Positions 1-9,689 of a stretch of 64,000 nt of DNA are shown one piece after another; the stretch's first letter is position 1; each line of letters starts with the position of its first letter. The stretch spans positions 60,076,057-60,140,056 of the forward strand of contig CM054120.1 of assembly GCA_028673005.1 (NCBI GenBank), written 5' to 3'. A program made the translations under genes and the position numbers. The notes under the pieces are model-generated. The model worked only from the letters and a program-made list of their open reading frames with translations, did no database searches and had not been told where the DNA came from. This DNA comes from Tanypteryx hageni. Its lineage: Eukaryota > Arthropoda > Insecta > Odonata > Petaluridae.

Positions 1-259
1 CCTCTCCCCATTTTATGTCCTCATCACCCTCCGATGGCTGCATTCTCAAACCAATTCCGTGCTAAATTCCTCTCTTCAACCCTTCATATTAGGTACAAAC
101 GACCAGGGCCGGCGCGTGCACGGGTGCAACGTGTGCACCGAACACGGGCGGCCGACATGAGTTTATGCACTTCCTCTGACAAATTGAGGGGCGGTTCACC
201 CGGTTGTTGGATTCAGTAATGCCTGAGCACATAAGACGAAGGAATAAACAGAAGATGGT
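1..259 (+). repeat. Left part of long direct duplication 1, copy 1
   Basis: This stretch matches 25767-26026 almost base for base in the same orientation; position 11 lines up with 25777. It is the first collinear block of a duplication that continues, with gaps, to 7452 in copy 1 and 45433 in copy 2. The match stops at 259, where copy 2 runs into the end of a Jockey-type fragment. The duplication may extend left of the window. Confidence 0.9.
104..259 (+). mobile_element. Terminal fragment of a hAT-type DNA transposon
   Basis: The stretch begins with CAGGGCCGGCGCGTGC, the C-A-G-G-G start typical of hAT terminal inverted repeats, and is followed by G+C-rich terminal sequence. Near 220-259 a basic reading (arginine/lysine-rich, MPEHIRRRNKQKM) resembles the start of many hAT transposases. 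I found no matching opposite terminus in the window. The same fragment recurs at 25870-26026, so it was present before duplication 1. The hAT call rests on the terminal motif and is inferred. Confidence 0.5.
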
Positions 260-673
260 AGCTTACTCATATTTCAATTTCTAAGTGAAATTTCAGAAGA
301 AATTTTTGAAGTAATTTTAGACATGCGTAGGAAATCGAGGTATTTTCAATAATCCTTGTCTACCCTGGATGTAAGCCATAAGGAACAAATTACCGTAGTA
401 ATCCCATTTGTAGAAATTAATACCGAAATCGGAAGAGCTGAAATCCACGAGCACTTCCTTGGGTGTTACCCAATTACGGAATCAACTGGAGAGGGATTCC
501 CCCTATTTGTCTTTTAAATGTTGGAAGATTAAATTGTAAATGTTCAGGATATCAGAGGTCAGGGTTACGAAAATGCTCCCAATATGCGTGGTAAGTATAA
601 TAGCTTACAAAAAGAATTTTAGATATCAATTCATGGGCTTTTATTGTGCCATGAGCTTCTCACAGCCTAAATC
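260..673. other. No recognised feature
   Basis: A+T-rich sequence with no usable reading frame, no terminal repeat and no match to other parts of the window that I could see. In copy 2 of duplication 1 the corresponding interval (26027-32033) is occupied by transposon sequence, so this is either ancestral spacer lost from copy 2 or sequence private to copy 1. Confidence 0.5.
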
Positions 674-2508
674 TACATAATACATAATTTAATTTATACC
701 TCAGTTGAACATCTACTGGCAAATATAACACGACATTATACGGATTTGCTTCACCAACATCGAGAGTAAGGTTTCTGTCTCATCGGTTGGATATGCATCG
801 CGATTAGTAAGACAAAAGACAGTAAAGAACTCGTTTAGGCAGAATTTCCAAACTTTGAGGTCGCTAAGATAATATTTTCGGTCGTGATCTAGTCTGATAA
901 ATTTTTAGCCTAGTTTCCAGAAAGGAAATAGGCTTATAGTTTTGCCGTTGTGTCTGTCTGTCCGTCCGCAACCCTATTAACCTTTGAACCAATAGACCGA
1001 TTTTCATGAGACTTGGTAACAATCTTTTGCTACATGGGCCGAGCTCCCGAAGATAGTTTTTGTTGCGAAGATTAAAGTCCCGGGTTCGATTCCAGGAACT
1101 ATCCTTTCCAGTAGATTTACATGGTAAATCTGAAATCCATCGTGCCGCATTAAGATATCTTAGAATTGTAATATCGGAGCGAGTTTTGTACTCTTCTCTG
1201 AGGCAAAATATGAATATTATAATTTTTATTGTAGAATTGAGCTTATCAATTGTATTTCTTCAAATTTCGCGTAAATACTTGCGATTTTTCAGTTTTTATC
1301 ACTCATTACGAGAGTGTTGCCATAGCAACAACTACTGTCAGACTCAGAATGGGTATATTCTAATACGTACACGCGTTAATTATACCGCACAAATACGCGT
1401 GATCGATTTAATATTTCGTTTAATGTATTTGTAGTATTTTATAACGCTAGATTATAAAATTTGGGAACAGAAAAGGAGACATACCCGCGATGATTTTAAA
1501 GCTATTAAAGCAAATATAAGAATGAAATAGATGATTAAATGGAAAGTAGGCATTAGAAGTTCTGTTTGGATCAATTTGTTTCTATCTTCTAACCAGAGAA
1601 AACAATTTATTTCTCGTTTTATATTTTCGGTGGACGATCCTATTGGAATTAGGCAAGTGCCTTTTTTGTAATGCCGTGAATCGCAGATATTACATCTTTT
1701 GGGATCCGTATTCATCGTTAGATATTTTGGCGAGCGGTGGTTGGGGGGCATCTGTTCTATGAGATGGTAGAGGCGATGAAATGTTTACGCAATCTACTTA
1801 AAACGGGTTGGCGATGGAGGTCCTGAGCATCCCTGCTGTACAGGATATTCAGCAAGAACACTCGGAATAGGAATTGAAAATTCGCTGATGGTAATGAAGA
1901 GAGATTCCGAGATATGTGTACCTATGGGGGGTGGGAGGAAGTGGGGGGGAGTGGCGGCCAACTTGATTCCGCACACGGACTGCCAATAGGCACGCGCCGG
2001 CGATGCAAACGACAAACGAAAGAAATATCTGACAAGGGAACTTTTGCCTGGATCCATTCTGACAAGGCTAAGGATATTAAGGACAATGAGTAATCGGGAA
2101 TATATCACTCAAGGAAAGGGAGGGGCTACTGGGGCAATCATCCACTCCTTGAGAAGTTTCAGGATCCGCCCCTGCGTGAATGATAATCTAAATAAAAGAT
2201 CGAATAAAAATATACGCTAACCTCCTTCTATGAAAAACTCCGTTGATCGTAGACTTGGAATATCTCCAGCTCTCAGGGTGAAAAACATGCATTCTCCAAT
2301 GGGAAAAGTCTAATATTAACACTAAAAACTCACATAACATCTTGAGAAAAGACAAAAACATATCAATAATTCCCAAGGAAATCTAACCTGCAATTACTTG
2401 TTAACAGATTCGTCAAACACTAAAAGATGCACACCTCTTGATTGACATTACCGCAACGATGGACGTTTTGGAACTAATGCGGACAAACTGCTCTTCTTTA
2501 CCTCACCG
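674..2508 (+). repeat. Duplication 1, block A, copy 1
   Basis: Collinear with 32034-33876. Landmarks shared by both copies include a CTGTCTGTCCGTCCG run near 950-970, the tRNA-like hairpin at 1052-1103, and a G-rich tract near 1925-1955. Open frames here (1060-1434 on plus, 1794-2108 on minus) are broken or altered in the other copy and have no recognisable domain, so I treat the block as non-coding. Copy 1 jumps at 2503-2508 (TCACCG) to sequence that in copy 2 lies 3.68 kb further on. Confidence 0.9.
1052..1103 (+). other. Degenerate tRNA-like or SINE-like hairpin
   Basis: GATAGTT (1052-1058) can pair with AACTATC (1097-1103). Between them lies GGTTCGATTCC (1083-1093), an exact match to the RNA polymerase III B-box form, with a T-arm that pairs at four of five positions. 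Total length is about 52 nt, too short for a normal tRNA because the D-arm is missing. The copy at 32407-32460 keeps the stem and extends it. It is probably a relic of a tRNA-derived SINE; it could be chance. Confidence 0.35.
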
Positions 2509-3882
2509 TAAGTATTCCTGAGCTGCATGCGGCTCTTTAAGAACCTGCGCACGGCTCCCGAGAGCCACTCTTCCCGTTAAAACACCTAAAAGCTCCCAGG
2601 ACGAAATTGGCTTCGTAAATTATTTAAATAGAAATTGGAGGGAATAAAAACTGTGGACGTATTATTAGAAGAAATATGTTTAGGGTGATGGCAAGAAGGA
2701 ATAAAATTGATTGGTTTCATAGTCCCTTCAGTAGGTGAGCGAATCATTCCGCGAAAACATACGTCATTAAACAAAATGATTTCCTATTGTCAAGGGTGGC
2801 AAATTGTTACAGCGCAAACAGTTGAAAATATAGTTTTTTTAAGGATATATTAGAAAATGGAATATTAAGCCAACCGTAATTCTAAAAATAACATAAACCA
2901 TCCTTCATAGCAACGATTATAATCAAAGTACGTTTACTTCAATATACATTTGCATTAATGCAACCATTCCTACGTTTCTTAAAGAGACATTATTGTAAGG
3001 TAGCGTAATTGCCCGTCAAATATAACGGAAATGCGTTGATTAAGTATTAAATTGAAGGCGCTTCACATTCTTTCTCCTTTTTTCTCTTCTATCCTCCTCC
3101 CTCCCATTCTCTCTCCCCCTCCCCCTCTCTTTTCCCTGGAAAATAGACTTCCTAGTCTCAATCTCGCCCTAATAAATACAATTATTTTTCTATCTATTCT
3201 CTATCTCCCTCTCTCTTTCTCCCCCTTTATCTCCTTCTTCCTCGCCAGCCCTCCCTCTGCCCCCATCTTTTCATCCCTCCTCTAAAAATAGACTTCGTAG
3301 TCTTAATCTCGCCCTAATAAATACAATTATCTACATATCTTTCCCTCTCCCTCCTCCTGTCTCTCTCCCTCCATCCATCCTTTGATCTCTATCTTCCCTG
3401 CCATCTCTTCCTCATTCTCTCCCTCTATCCTTCTGCAAAAATAGATTTCCTAGTCTCACTCTTGCCCTAATAAATACAATTATCTACCTATCTTTCCCTC
3501 TCCCTTCGCTAACTCCATCCCTCTCTCTCTTTCTCTCTCACTCCCTCTCATTCTCCCCCTCCTCTCTCTCTCGCATAAAAGCATTCAGAGCTCGCCTTCC
3601 TTAAGAATTTTCTAATGTATAAGGTCTGATATTTCTGTCTATGCTTCTGTGTATAACGGTGATGAGGTAAATTATGACTTTTTCGCGCCTAAAATTCGAA
3701 TTACTTGATCAAATATGCAGATATAAACTTGAAATTTGTCGTAGATACGTAATCTATTCCGATTTTAAAATGCTGTGACGAAGGAAAATTTACAAAAAAC
3801 GTCCAGATTTCTACGCCAGGGGATGATTTGCATTCTTCATAAGGTAGCACGTAAGAATCGACCTTTTGAAGAGCAAGCATTT
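2503..3882 (+). repeat. Duplication 1, block B, copy 1
   Basis: Collinear with 37549-38963. It contains a stretch rich in CTC/CCG (2505-2580), A+T-rich spacer, and the CT-rich region 3058-3590. No gene recognised. The plus-strand frame 3052-3285 is low-complexity translation of the CT tract. Confidence 0.88.
3058..3590 (+). repeat. CT-rich tract with three embedded copies of a ~45-bp core
   Basis: Polypyrimidine runs (C/T simple sequence) alternate with three copies of a conserved non-CT core starting near 3138, 3282 and 3434 (spacing 144 and 152 bp). Each core reads AATAGACTTCCTAGTCTC and ends in CCTAATAAATACAATTA. AGACT and AGTCT make a short inverted repeat inside the core. The same three-core layout is kept in copy 2 at about 38181, 38324 and 38472. 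Confidence 0.85.
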
Positions 3883-4105
3883 TTCATTTCTAGCCTCTCT
3901 TTTGTTTTTTCTCCCCTATTTGGTCATAGAAATCTCAATTATGATTGTAAATCGGCTCGAGGATCATTTCCGAAGACTAGTCTCAATTACTCCTTCGCCT
4001 TCCTGCATTAACATCCATATTATTATGAAAATATTTCAGAACTTCTCTTAAATCAGTTTTCTTTGCGCTTCCATTGGAAGAGTATCTGTTTCTTAATGGT
4101 ACGCT

Positions 4106-5750
4106 CAGGGCCGGCTTCAGACATTTCGCCGCCCTGAGGCGGGAACCGTTCGGCCGCCCCCCTCGTTCCATGGGTTAACATTTGAAAGGTAAGCTATTAG
4201 CCATATATTAACAAAATTACGAGTATTTAAATTAAAACACTGCAAAACAAATCCCGTCTTTTATTTTCATCATTTAAAAGCCACCCTTGGCATTTTTTGG
4301 ATGCAAAGTCATCAATTATATCTTCGTATTTTAATGATTGCATAATATCACTTTCTATGGACATAATTGACACCAGTTATACAATCGTCAGACACTGTTG
4401 TACATAAATAATTCTTGATAATTTTTAACTTGGAAGACGTCCTTAATGCAGATGCAACTGTAAAAAGCAAGGTTAACGAAATTCTAATGGCTATGAAGGT
4501 ATTGGGGTAAAGAGCAGTTAATTTATTTTGTTGAATGAAATTCAATACATCTATAGGTAAAGATTTTGGGATGACTTGTTTCACTAAAACACTTAATTCC
4601 TCGCTCATATCTAGAGCATCACTTTCATCATCAACACTCGGTACAATCTGTAAATTCTTACAATGAACTTCTGTCCCTTGCGTAAATTTGTATTCTATCT
4701 CTAGTTCCGTTGCCAATTCTCGAGCATCTATAATAATTTTATTTAACCCTATTTCTGATGTAAAAATCTTCGAAATATGACTGAATCAGCTCCAGAGAAT
4801 TTATTAAAGCCTTCATATCCACGGATGGACCTTGCCACAATTTACTTACTCCACTTACTCTCAAATAGAATGTCGTACCAAACTACCAGCGAACAAAGAA
4901 ATTTGAAATTTTTGATTTTTTTTGCTAAACAATTGACCTCATTTCTAGAGGAAGAATAACGCGAATTATCATTCAGTATCTCAAAGAGAGCATCGTAAAC
5001 TTCTCCGATTTGAAATCTCAATGGCTTTAAGGCATTGATACGACTCTCCCATTGGATGTCACTCAAGGGTTTTATCGTCATTTTGGGAACATTCATCATA
5101 AGTATTTCCCACCGTTTAGTTGAAGCAGAGAAGAAATTATTAATATTTTCAATCTTCAATTAATCTTTATTTATTCGTAATTTAAAACCAATGCAGCGGA
5201 ACTCTACTGATCATAAAAACATGCTAATTATAGCAATATAGCTATTTTAAAAATTAAAGCTATCTTTAGGTTATAAAATACCCTGTCGTAACTCTTTTCT
5301 CATTCGATGCAGGTTGTATCCTGGACACCATCCCGCCAAGTTTTGGGACCTTACAATCACTGCCTTTCGGCCGTGTGCTATGTAGCGATCCCTTAACGCT
5401 TTCAACTCTCAAATTCTGCCAGAAAAATCCAAAAATCCAATCTTTCACGCTAGATTTCCCGCTATCTGCTAAATGATAGTTTTTTCCCCGCTAATCGACT
5501 CCAAAATCCGCCAGATCTAGCTGGAAAAATTCAGATTTCCAGCAATGGGGTATATTATGAGTGCTTTTCTTGGTTTTCCCTTACCTCCCTCCCGTTTTTG
5601 CAAATGTGTCTCTTTGAGCCCATGCTGTAAGCTGTAATTTGTCAAGAGGGAACGGCATCAGTATGTCAACAGCCGCTGCATGAGACCGCCCCCTCGACCC
5701 TGCGCCCTGAGGCGATTGTCTCACTTGCTTACTGTCTGAAGCCGGCCCTG
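4106..5750 (-). mobile_element. hAT transposon insertion with intact ends and exact target duplication
   Basis: The element is 1,645 bp. Its ends are perfect 18-bp inverted repeats (CAGGGCCGGCTTCAGACA), and it is flanked by identical 8-bp target duplications GGTACGCT (4098-4105 and 5751-5758). Terminal CAGGG and an 8-bp duplication are diagnostic of the hAT superfamily. The paralogous block at 44085-44092 carries the uninterrupted site GGTGCGCT, so the insertion happened after duplication 1, or was lost cleanly from copy 2. The inside holds a decayed minus-strand transposase (4265-5159). The ends look intact, but the transposase does not. Confidence 0.93.
4265..5159 (-). pseudogene. Decayed ZMYM1-like hAT transposase
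   Basis: Two minus-strand frames show parts of a hAT transposase of the zinc finger MYM-type 1-like group. The upstream part (5159-4842) contains FFSASTKRWEIL, IKPLSDIQWESRI and ALKPLRFQI, the conserved central region of the catalytic domain. The downstream part (about 4770-4348) contains LYPNTFIAIRISLTL followed by TVASALRTSSKLKIIKNYL, the C-terminal dimerisation region. The usual ASAERSFS core here reads ASALRTSS. After the stop at 4348 the same frame gives YEDIIDDFASKK, also typical of this family. Sequence between the parts has stops, and the N-terminal zinc finger is missing. It is non-functional and lies entirely inside the element with intact termini. Confidence 0.85.
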
Positions 5751-5782
5751 GGTACGCTTGGCTTAAAGTCAGAAGAATAGAA

Positions 5783-6116
5783 GATTCCTTCGCTTAGAGG
5801 AATGTTTATGAAAAATAATAGCTTTTCTTGGATGCCGATGAGATCTACTCTTATACAAACGTAACCGTGCACCATCCTGAAACTGCGAGGTTTTATTTTT
5901 CTACAGTCAATCAATGTGGGATTCATTTGGGCCGTCGCGTGAGGTGTGTTAGAGAGGCGAGCACCTCAGGTGGTGATGGATTTTCTTCTTGCTTACTTAT
6001 CATAAATCGTGCATTTTTTATATCGCAGTTTTTGTCTACTGAAATTAAATCATTCTAATTCATTTCCTCAATTGTGGTTTGTTACAACATACGTAGTATC
6101 TGCTTCGAAACAAAAG
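5783..6116. other. Sequence present in copy 1 only of duplication 1
   Basis: Copy 2 passes directly from the equivalent of 5782 to that of 6117 (around 44120-44130). These ~330 bp have no terminal repeats that I can see, so a deletion in copy 2 is more likely than an insertion here. No coding feature recognised. Confidence 0.6.
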
Positions 6117-6309
6117 GTCGCTCTTTATGCATACGGATCGAAGCATTTGCATAAGCGTTTGCTTTTGCTGCTTTTTATGCATACCACCCATCATCTCGTT
6201 AAATATAGCGAGTAAAATTTAATTGAATGGTACTCGAACATTTTAAATTGGATCTACATATTACAAAGTGTCATTCGGACTAGAGATTTAATGACGTTTT
6301 AGTAACTGC

Positions 6310-7000
6310 GAAAGAAATTGTGGAAAACGGCTGATACGACATTTTCCGTTATATTATTGATTCTTTCTCGAAAAACCATTTTGAGGATAAAACCAAGAAT
6401 GAGATAATCTAGGATGTTAAACAAAATATTTATTTTTTCATATTGGATGCATCTGTTCAGTCGTTACAGCAAAGATTCGAATTATTAGATAGTCTTAGTG
6501 ATGCATTTATTTCTTTTGGGCAAAATAAAAGATATTCGTCCGGTTAGTAAAAAAGAAGGAAAAGAAGCACTTTATGGATCTACGTTCTAAATTATCTGAT
6601 AATATTAGGAAAGTATGTGACATTAACGCCTTTGATAGTTGTTATGAGCTCGAAATAACTCGAGAGTTATTTAAAACCAAGAATGACAGTTTCTCATTTT
6701 CTGGGCTATATTTTCGCGAATTAATTATTAGGCACGTGTCTCATCGTTTCGATTTATCTTCGGACTCTTTTAATTCCGTCCGATTTCGACCAAATTTTCT
6801 GAATTTATTATATATCTTTGAATCAAATATTTTTTGCAGCATAGCCTGTGACTACGGAAATTTCGATTCCCCGAACTTTTCCTTTCTCCATTTAAATAGT
6901 GAATCAATGTTTTCAATAGCTTTCAATCATTCCGTGAAATGGCTGCAACGCGTTTACAACTCCGGGATTCTACGAACGCCAAACACCGAAGAATGAATTG
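6310..7000 (+). pseudogene. hAT transposase fragment (ZMYM1-like), copy 1
   Basis: Translation in more than one frame gives pieces typical of the middle of ZMYM1-like hAT transposases: LQQRFELLDSLSDAF near 6460-6510, then from 6574 MDLRSKLSDNIRKV followed by INAFDSCYELEI. In the family these read roughly as a helical stretch after the DDE core. Two adjacent stops (near 6545-6552) and a frame change separate the pieces, so it is dead. From 6574 a 140-codon frame stays open. The paralogue (44580-44831) stops after 83 codons, and most differences between the two are amino-acid changing, which argues against selection on the peptide. Confidence 0.6.
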
Positions 7001-7005
7001 AAGTA

Positions 7006-7342
7006 CAGTAGAATATCGATAATTCGAGTTTTGGTAATCCGAGCTCCACTTAATATCCAAAGTCGAGTTCTGAGAGACATTGCAACGAAAAAAGATGTCT
7101 GACAAAGAAACAAAATACTCTCGATGGTTTTTTCATCATTAATTTACTATACATATGTTTTATTATTGTGTCATTTCTCAAAGAAGGTTAAATTGTGTTT
7201 TGTAATTGTTTTTAATTATAAATATATCTAAATACGTGATTGTTTTTTAAAACTTTATATATTTGGTTATTCCGTATTATCCGAGTGTTTAATACTCCGA
7301 TTTGGTTATGATCTCGGTTACCTGGGATTATCAACACTACTG
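7006..7342. mobile_element. pogo/Tigger-like MITE, copy 1
   Basis: The element starts with CAGTAGAATATCGATAATTC and ends with GGATTATCAACACTACTG, whose reverse complement is CAGTAGTGTTGATAATCC. It is bounded by TA on both sides (7004-7005 and 7343-7344). TA target duplication with CAGTAGAATC-type ends and internal ATCCGAG repeats is characteristic of Tc1/mariner-related pogo/Tigger elements. At 337 bp and without a frame it is non-autonomous. Its counterpart is at 45003-45323. Confidence 0.8.
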
Positions 7343-7452
7343 TAACATGAGATTTCGTCAATTCTTGCCTTAAATTGTCTTTCTATGTCGTTAATTTAAA
7401 TAGTTCCCATCATAAAACTTCCTTTAAGAAGAAATAGCAGTTTCGTTTGATT

Positions 7453-8580
7453 AGCACTGTAATGAGAAGCGATATTAAACTATTTGTTTAAATGAAGCTT
7501 AAATCGTTAGTGATTACTTCTTATTAAATCGAAAACAACGCTCCAGAAACCGGACAAAAGGCAATTAAGTGGAAGGGCAGAGGGGGAGGGGCGCAGCTAA
7601 AATATTTTGCACCCGGGCACCAGGCATGCTACCCGCGGCCGTGATCAACACGATTATCTCATTTCGCAGCGGTAATATATAAAAGCCAGAAAAATGCTTT
7701 GAGCTCCGATACAGAAAGATCTCTAAGACAACGACACGCTATGATCAAGGTCTATTAGCAAAGTGACCACAGTAGGAGAAGAGCTAGGGGAAGGCAAATG
7801 TATATAAGGGGGAACGATGTTTTCTCCGTACATTCTTGAGCTATAAGTAAACACAGCTGCTCTGGGTGTTTTTTCACCCATTGTGTAGTATTTAAAGGTT
7901 AAATAAGTCAATTCAATACATCGTAATTTATCACTATAAAAATTCAATAGAGATATTATTATCTGGATGAGAAGGAATCAACACATTTTTCTCGATCCGA
8001 AAAAGGAATGGAATATGAAGAAACCAAAGAGTGTTAGAGATCATAGCCGTCTACCGGAGGAGGGTTTTCCACCCGAATATTCGTCGATTGAGTTCTCGGA
8101 ATCTGTTCAACATAAAGGGTGGAAGTTTCGTATTTAGAATCCTATATTATGAAATATCTTTTAAAGGAAAAAAAATTTTAAAAAATCACTCACATATCAT
8201 ATTTTTTCCTTTTAAATTATGTATAAATTATAAATATAGCTTAAATATCAACAGAGAAATCAGCAGTAGTTGTAAATAATGTCATTTTTGCTTCAAATAC
8301 TTTAGGGATCTGTAGACTGATCGCGCCACCTTAGTTCTGACTTCACTCTCACGGCCCGCCCGCTAGGGTTCAAGTCTCTACTAGGAGACGGGGAGGATTT
8401 TATCTTGACCGTCTAGAGAAAAGCGAGGAAGCATCTGTTCTCCAGATGGCCCTATTCGGTATAGTTTTGTCTTAGTTACGTATTTCGCTTTTTTACTTTC
8501 TCATATACGTAGTCTATTGAGACAGTATTGTAATCGTGTTCTACGCTGTATTTGTCTTCTTCACAATCATTATGGATAAT
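7453..8580. other. Mostly unassigned spacer
   Basis: It contains a possible hAT terminal remnant near 7570-7645 (G-rich stretch with GGGGCGCAGC and CACCCGGGCACC, a composition seen at hAT ends) and the promoter-like stretch listed separately. The frame 8031-8279 has no recognisable domain. Nothing else is supported. Confidence 0.4.
7677..7749 (+). promoter_or_regulatory. Possible TATA core promoter with short first exon
   Basis: TATATAAAAG starts at 7677. About 64 nt downstream is ATGATCAAG (7741-7749), immediately followed by GTCTAT, which could be a weak splice donor; arthropod genes for secreted proteins often have first exons coding only a few residues. No downstream exon is recognised and the donor is poor. 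This is a weak candidate only. Confidence 0.2.
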
Positions 8581-8613
8581 AAAGAACGCAAGCACGGGCG
8601 AAGGGGAGGACAC

Positions 8614-8712
8614 GATTAGGCCTCGGTACGAACACTTTGGGTCGCTCGAGCAGGCAATATTTGTTCCAAGCCTTTTCGAGTCCTTTTCGGTTACCGCGAC
8701 CGAGGCCTAATC
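8614..8712. repeat. Inverted repeat, 14-bp perfect arms
   Basis: GATTAGGCCTCGGT (8614-8627) and ACCGAGGCCTAATC (8699-8712) are exact reverse complements separated by 71 bp. The stretch is G+C-rich compared with its surroundings. It may be the ends of a tiny foldback element or a transcript hairpin. No target duplication is obvious. Confidence 0.75.
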
Positions 8713-9019
8713 TACCTGTGTAAATGGTCTCCGCAAAAATAGTTCTATCCCTAATAAAGCCCTTAACGCGACCGTCCCCTCAGTGTGAACCAGCCATGGA
8801 GCGACTAATGTAAGGGAGATGGCGCTCCCTATTCTAGCTGTAGCAGAGGGTGAAGTCAAGGGGCGTGGTCTGCCCGCCATATTTGTCAGAGTGAAAAGGG
8901 AAAGTAGGAGATACTAAAATGACAAAATTTCCCACGTAAAATTTTTCCGATCCCTTGATATACGCGGTCGTATGACTCAAGGCCGCTAATCAGTGGCGAC
9001 CGAAAATGGGTTCACCGTA

Positions 9020-9480
9020 GGAGAGGAATTTCCATTTACAGCATTGAAGATCCCTTTAAAAGCAAAGAGGTCGTTGCATTTCCATTTTAGAAAAGTGGAA
9101 AAATTCACCCTTTTTCCAGTTTAAGGTAAATATTTACGCTAATTCGGTTAAGTAATTGAATTTTGCTTTAAAATATTAAAAACCCCGTTCTTTCAGCTAG
9201 AATACTGTTCTGTTTTCGAATTCGTATCCCAATTTCTAAGTAATTTAAAAGTGCATTTTAATAAAGCCTTCCACTGAATCATATGCTTTTCTTTAGGGGT
9301 ATTGAAATAGAACATTGGGGTTAAAAAGACCCCTTAAATATGAACTTTTTTGTGACTTTCGATTTTACTTGTCGGTTGTGTCACTCTATCTACCTACATG
9401 CCAAATTTAAGATTTCTGGCCCTTCTAGAAGTACCTAAGAGTTTTATGTCAGTCAGTGAGTGAGGCACAAGTAGCTTTAT
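9020..9480 (+). repeat. Interspersed repeat family R1, copy 1
   Basis: It matches the reverse complement of 59020-59415 and, in part, of 41617-41880. Shared landmarks are TATTTACGCTAATTCGGT, a stretch around GAACATTGGGGTTAAAAAG, and AGTGCATTTTAATAAAGCCT. There is no coding capacity and no classical terminal repeat. The three copies have drifted by substitution, so the family is old. Confidence 0.8.
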
Positions 9481-9599
9481 TATTATAGATTTATGCGAAG
9501 AACTATTTCAATCAGTTCGTTCTGGGATACATCGACAGAAATCTATCAACTTCTCTCCACTTTCTATCGATTAAAAAAGTCACATTTGTTCATACCACA

Positions 9600-9670
9600 A
9601 AAATTCGCATGCAGGGAGCGCAACAGTGATATCTTGCACCGGGGCGCCAAATACCCTAGAAGTGGCCCTG
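9600..9670. mobile_element. Possible hAT terminal remnant
   Basis: The stretch around 9636-9670 ends in GAAGTGGCCCTG, whose reverse complement CAGGGCCACTTC fits a hAT terminus, with G+C-rich subterminal sequence (CACCGGGGCGCC). The opposite end and target duplication were not found, so this may be a solo end. Confidence 0.35.
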
Positions 9671-9689
9671 CCTCTGGTATATTTTAAAG

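Larger units (their letters stand above)
3880..7452 (+). repeat. Duplication 1, block C, copy 1
   Basis: Collinear with 43868-45433. Copy 1 has two additions: the hAT insertion 4106-5750 and about 330 bp at 5783-6116. Both copies share the hAT-like coding remnant (6310-7000 here) and the MITE (7006-7342 here). The match ends at about 7452, just after a GTTTCGTT(T/C)GATT stretch. Confidence 0.9.

Noticed and set aside
1060..1434. 124-codon plus-strand frame
   Set aside because: It starts inside the tRNA-like hairpin, and the paralogue at 32559-32807 is broken at the start; it behaves as non-coding repeat.
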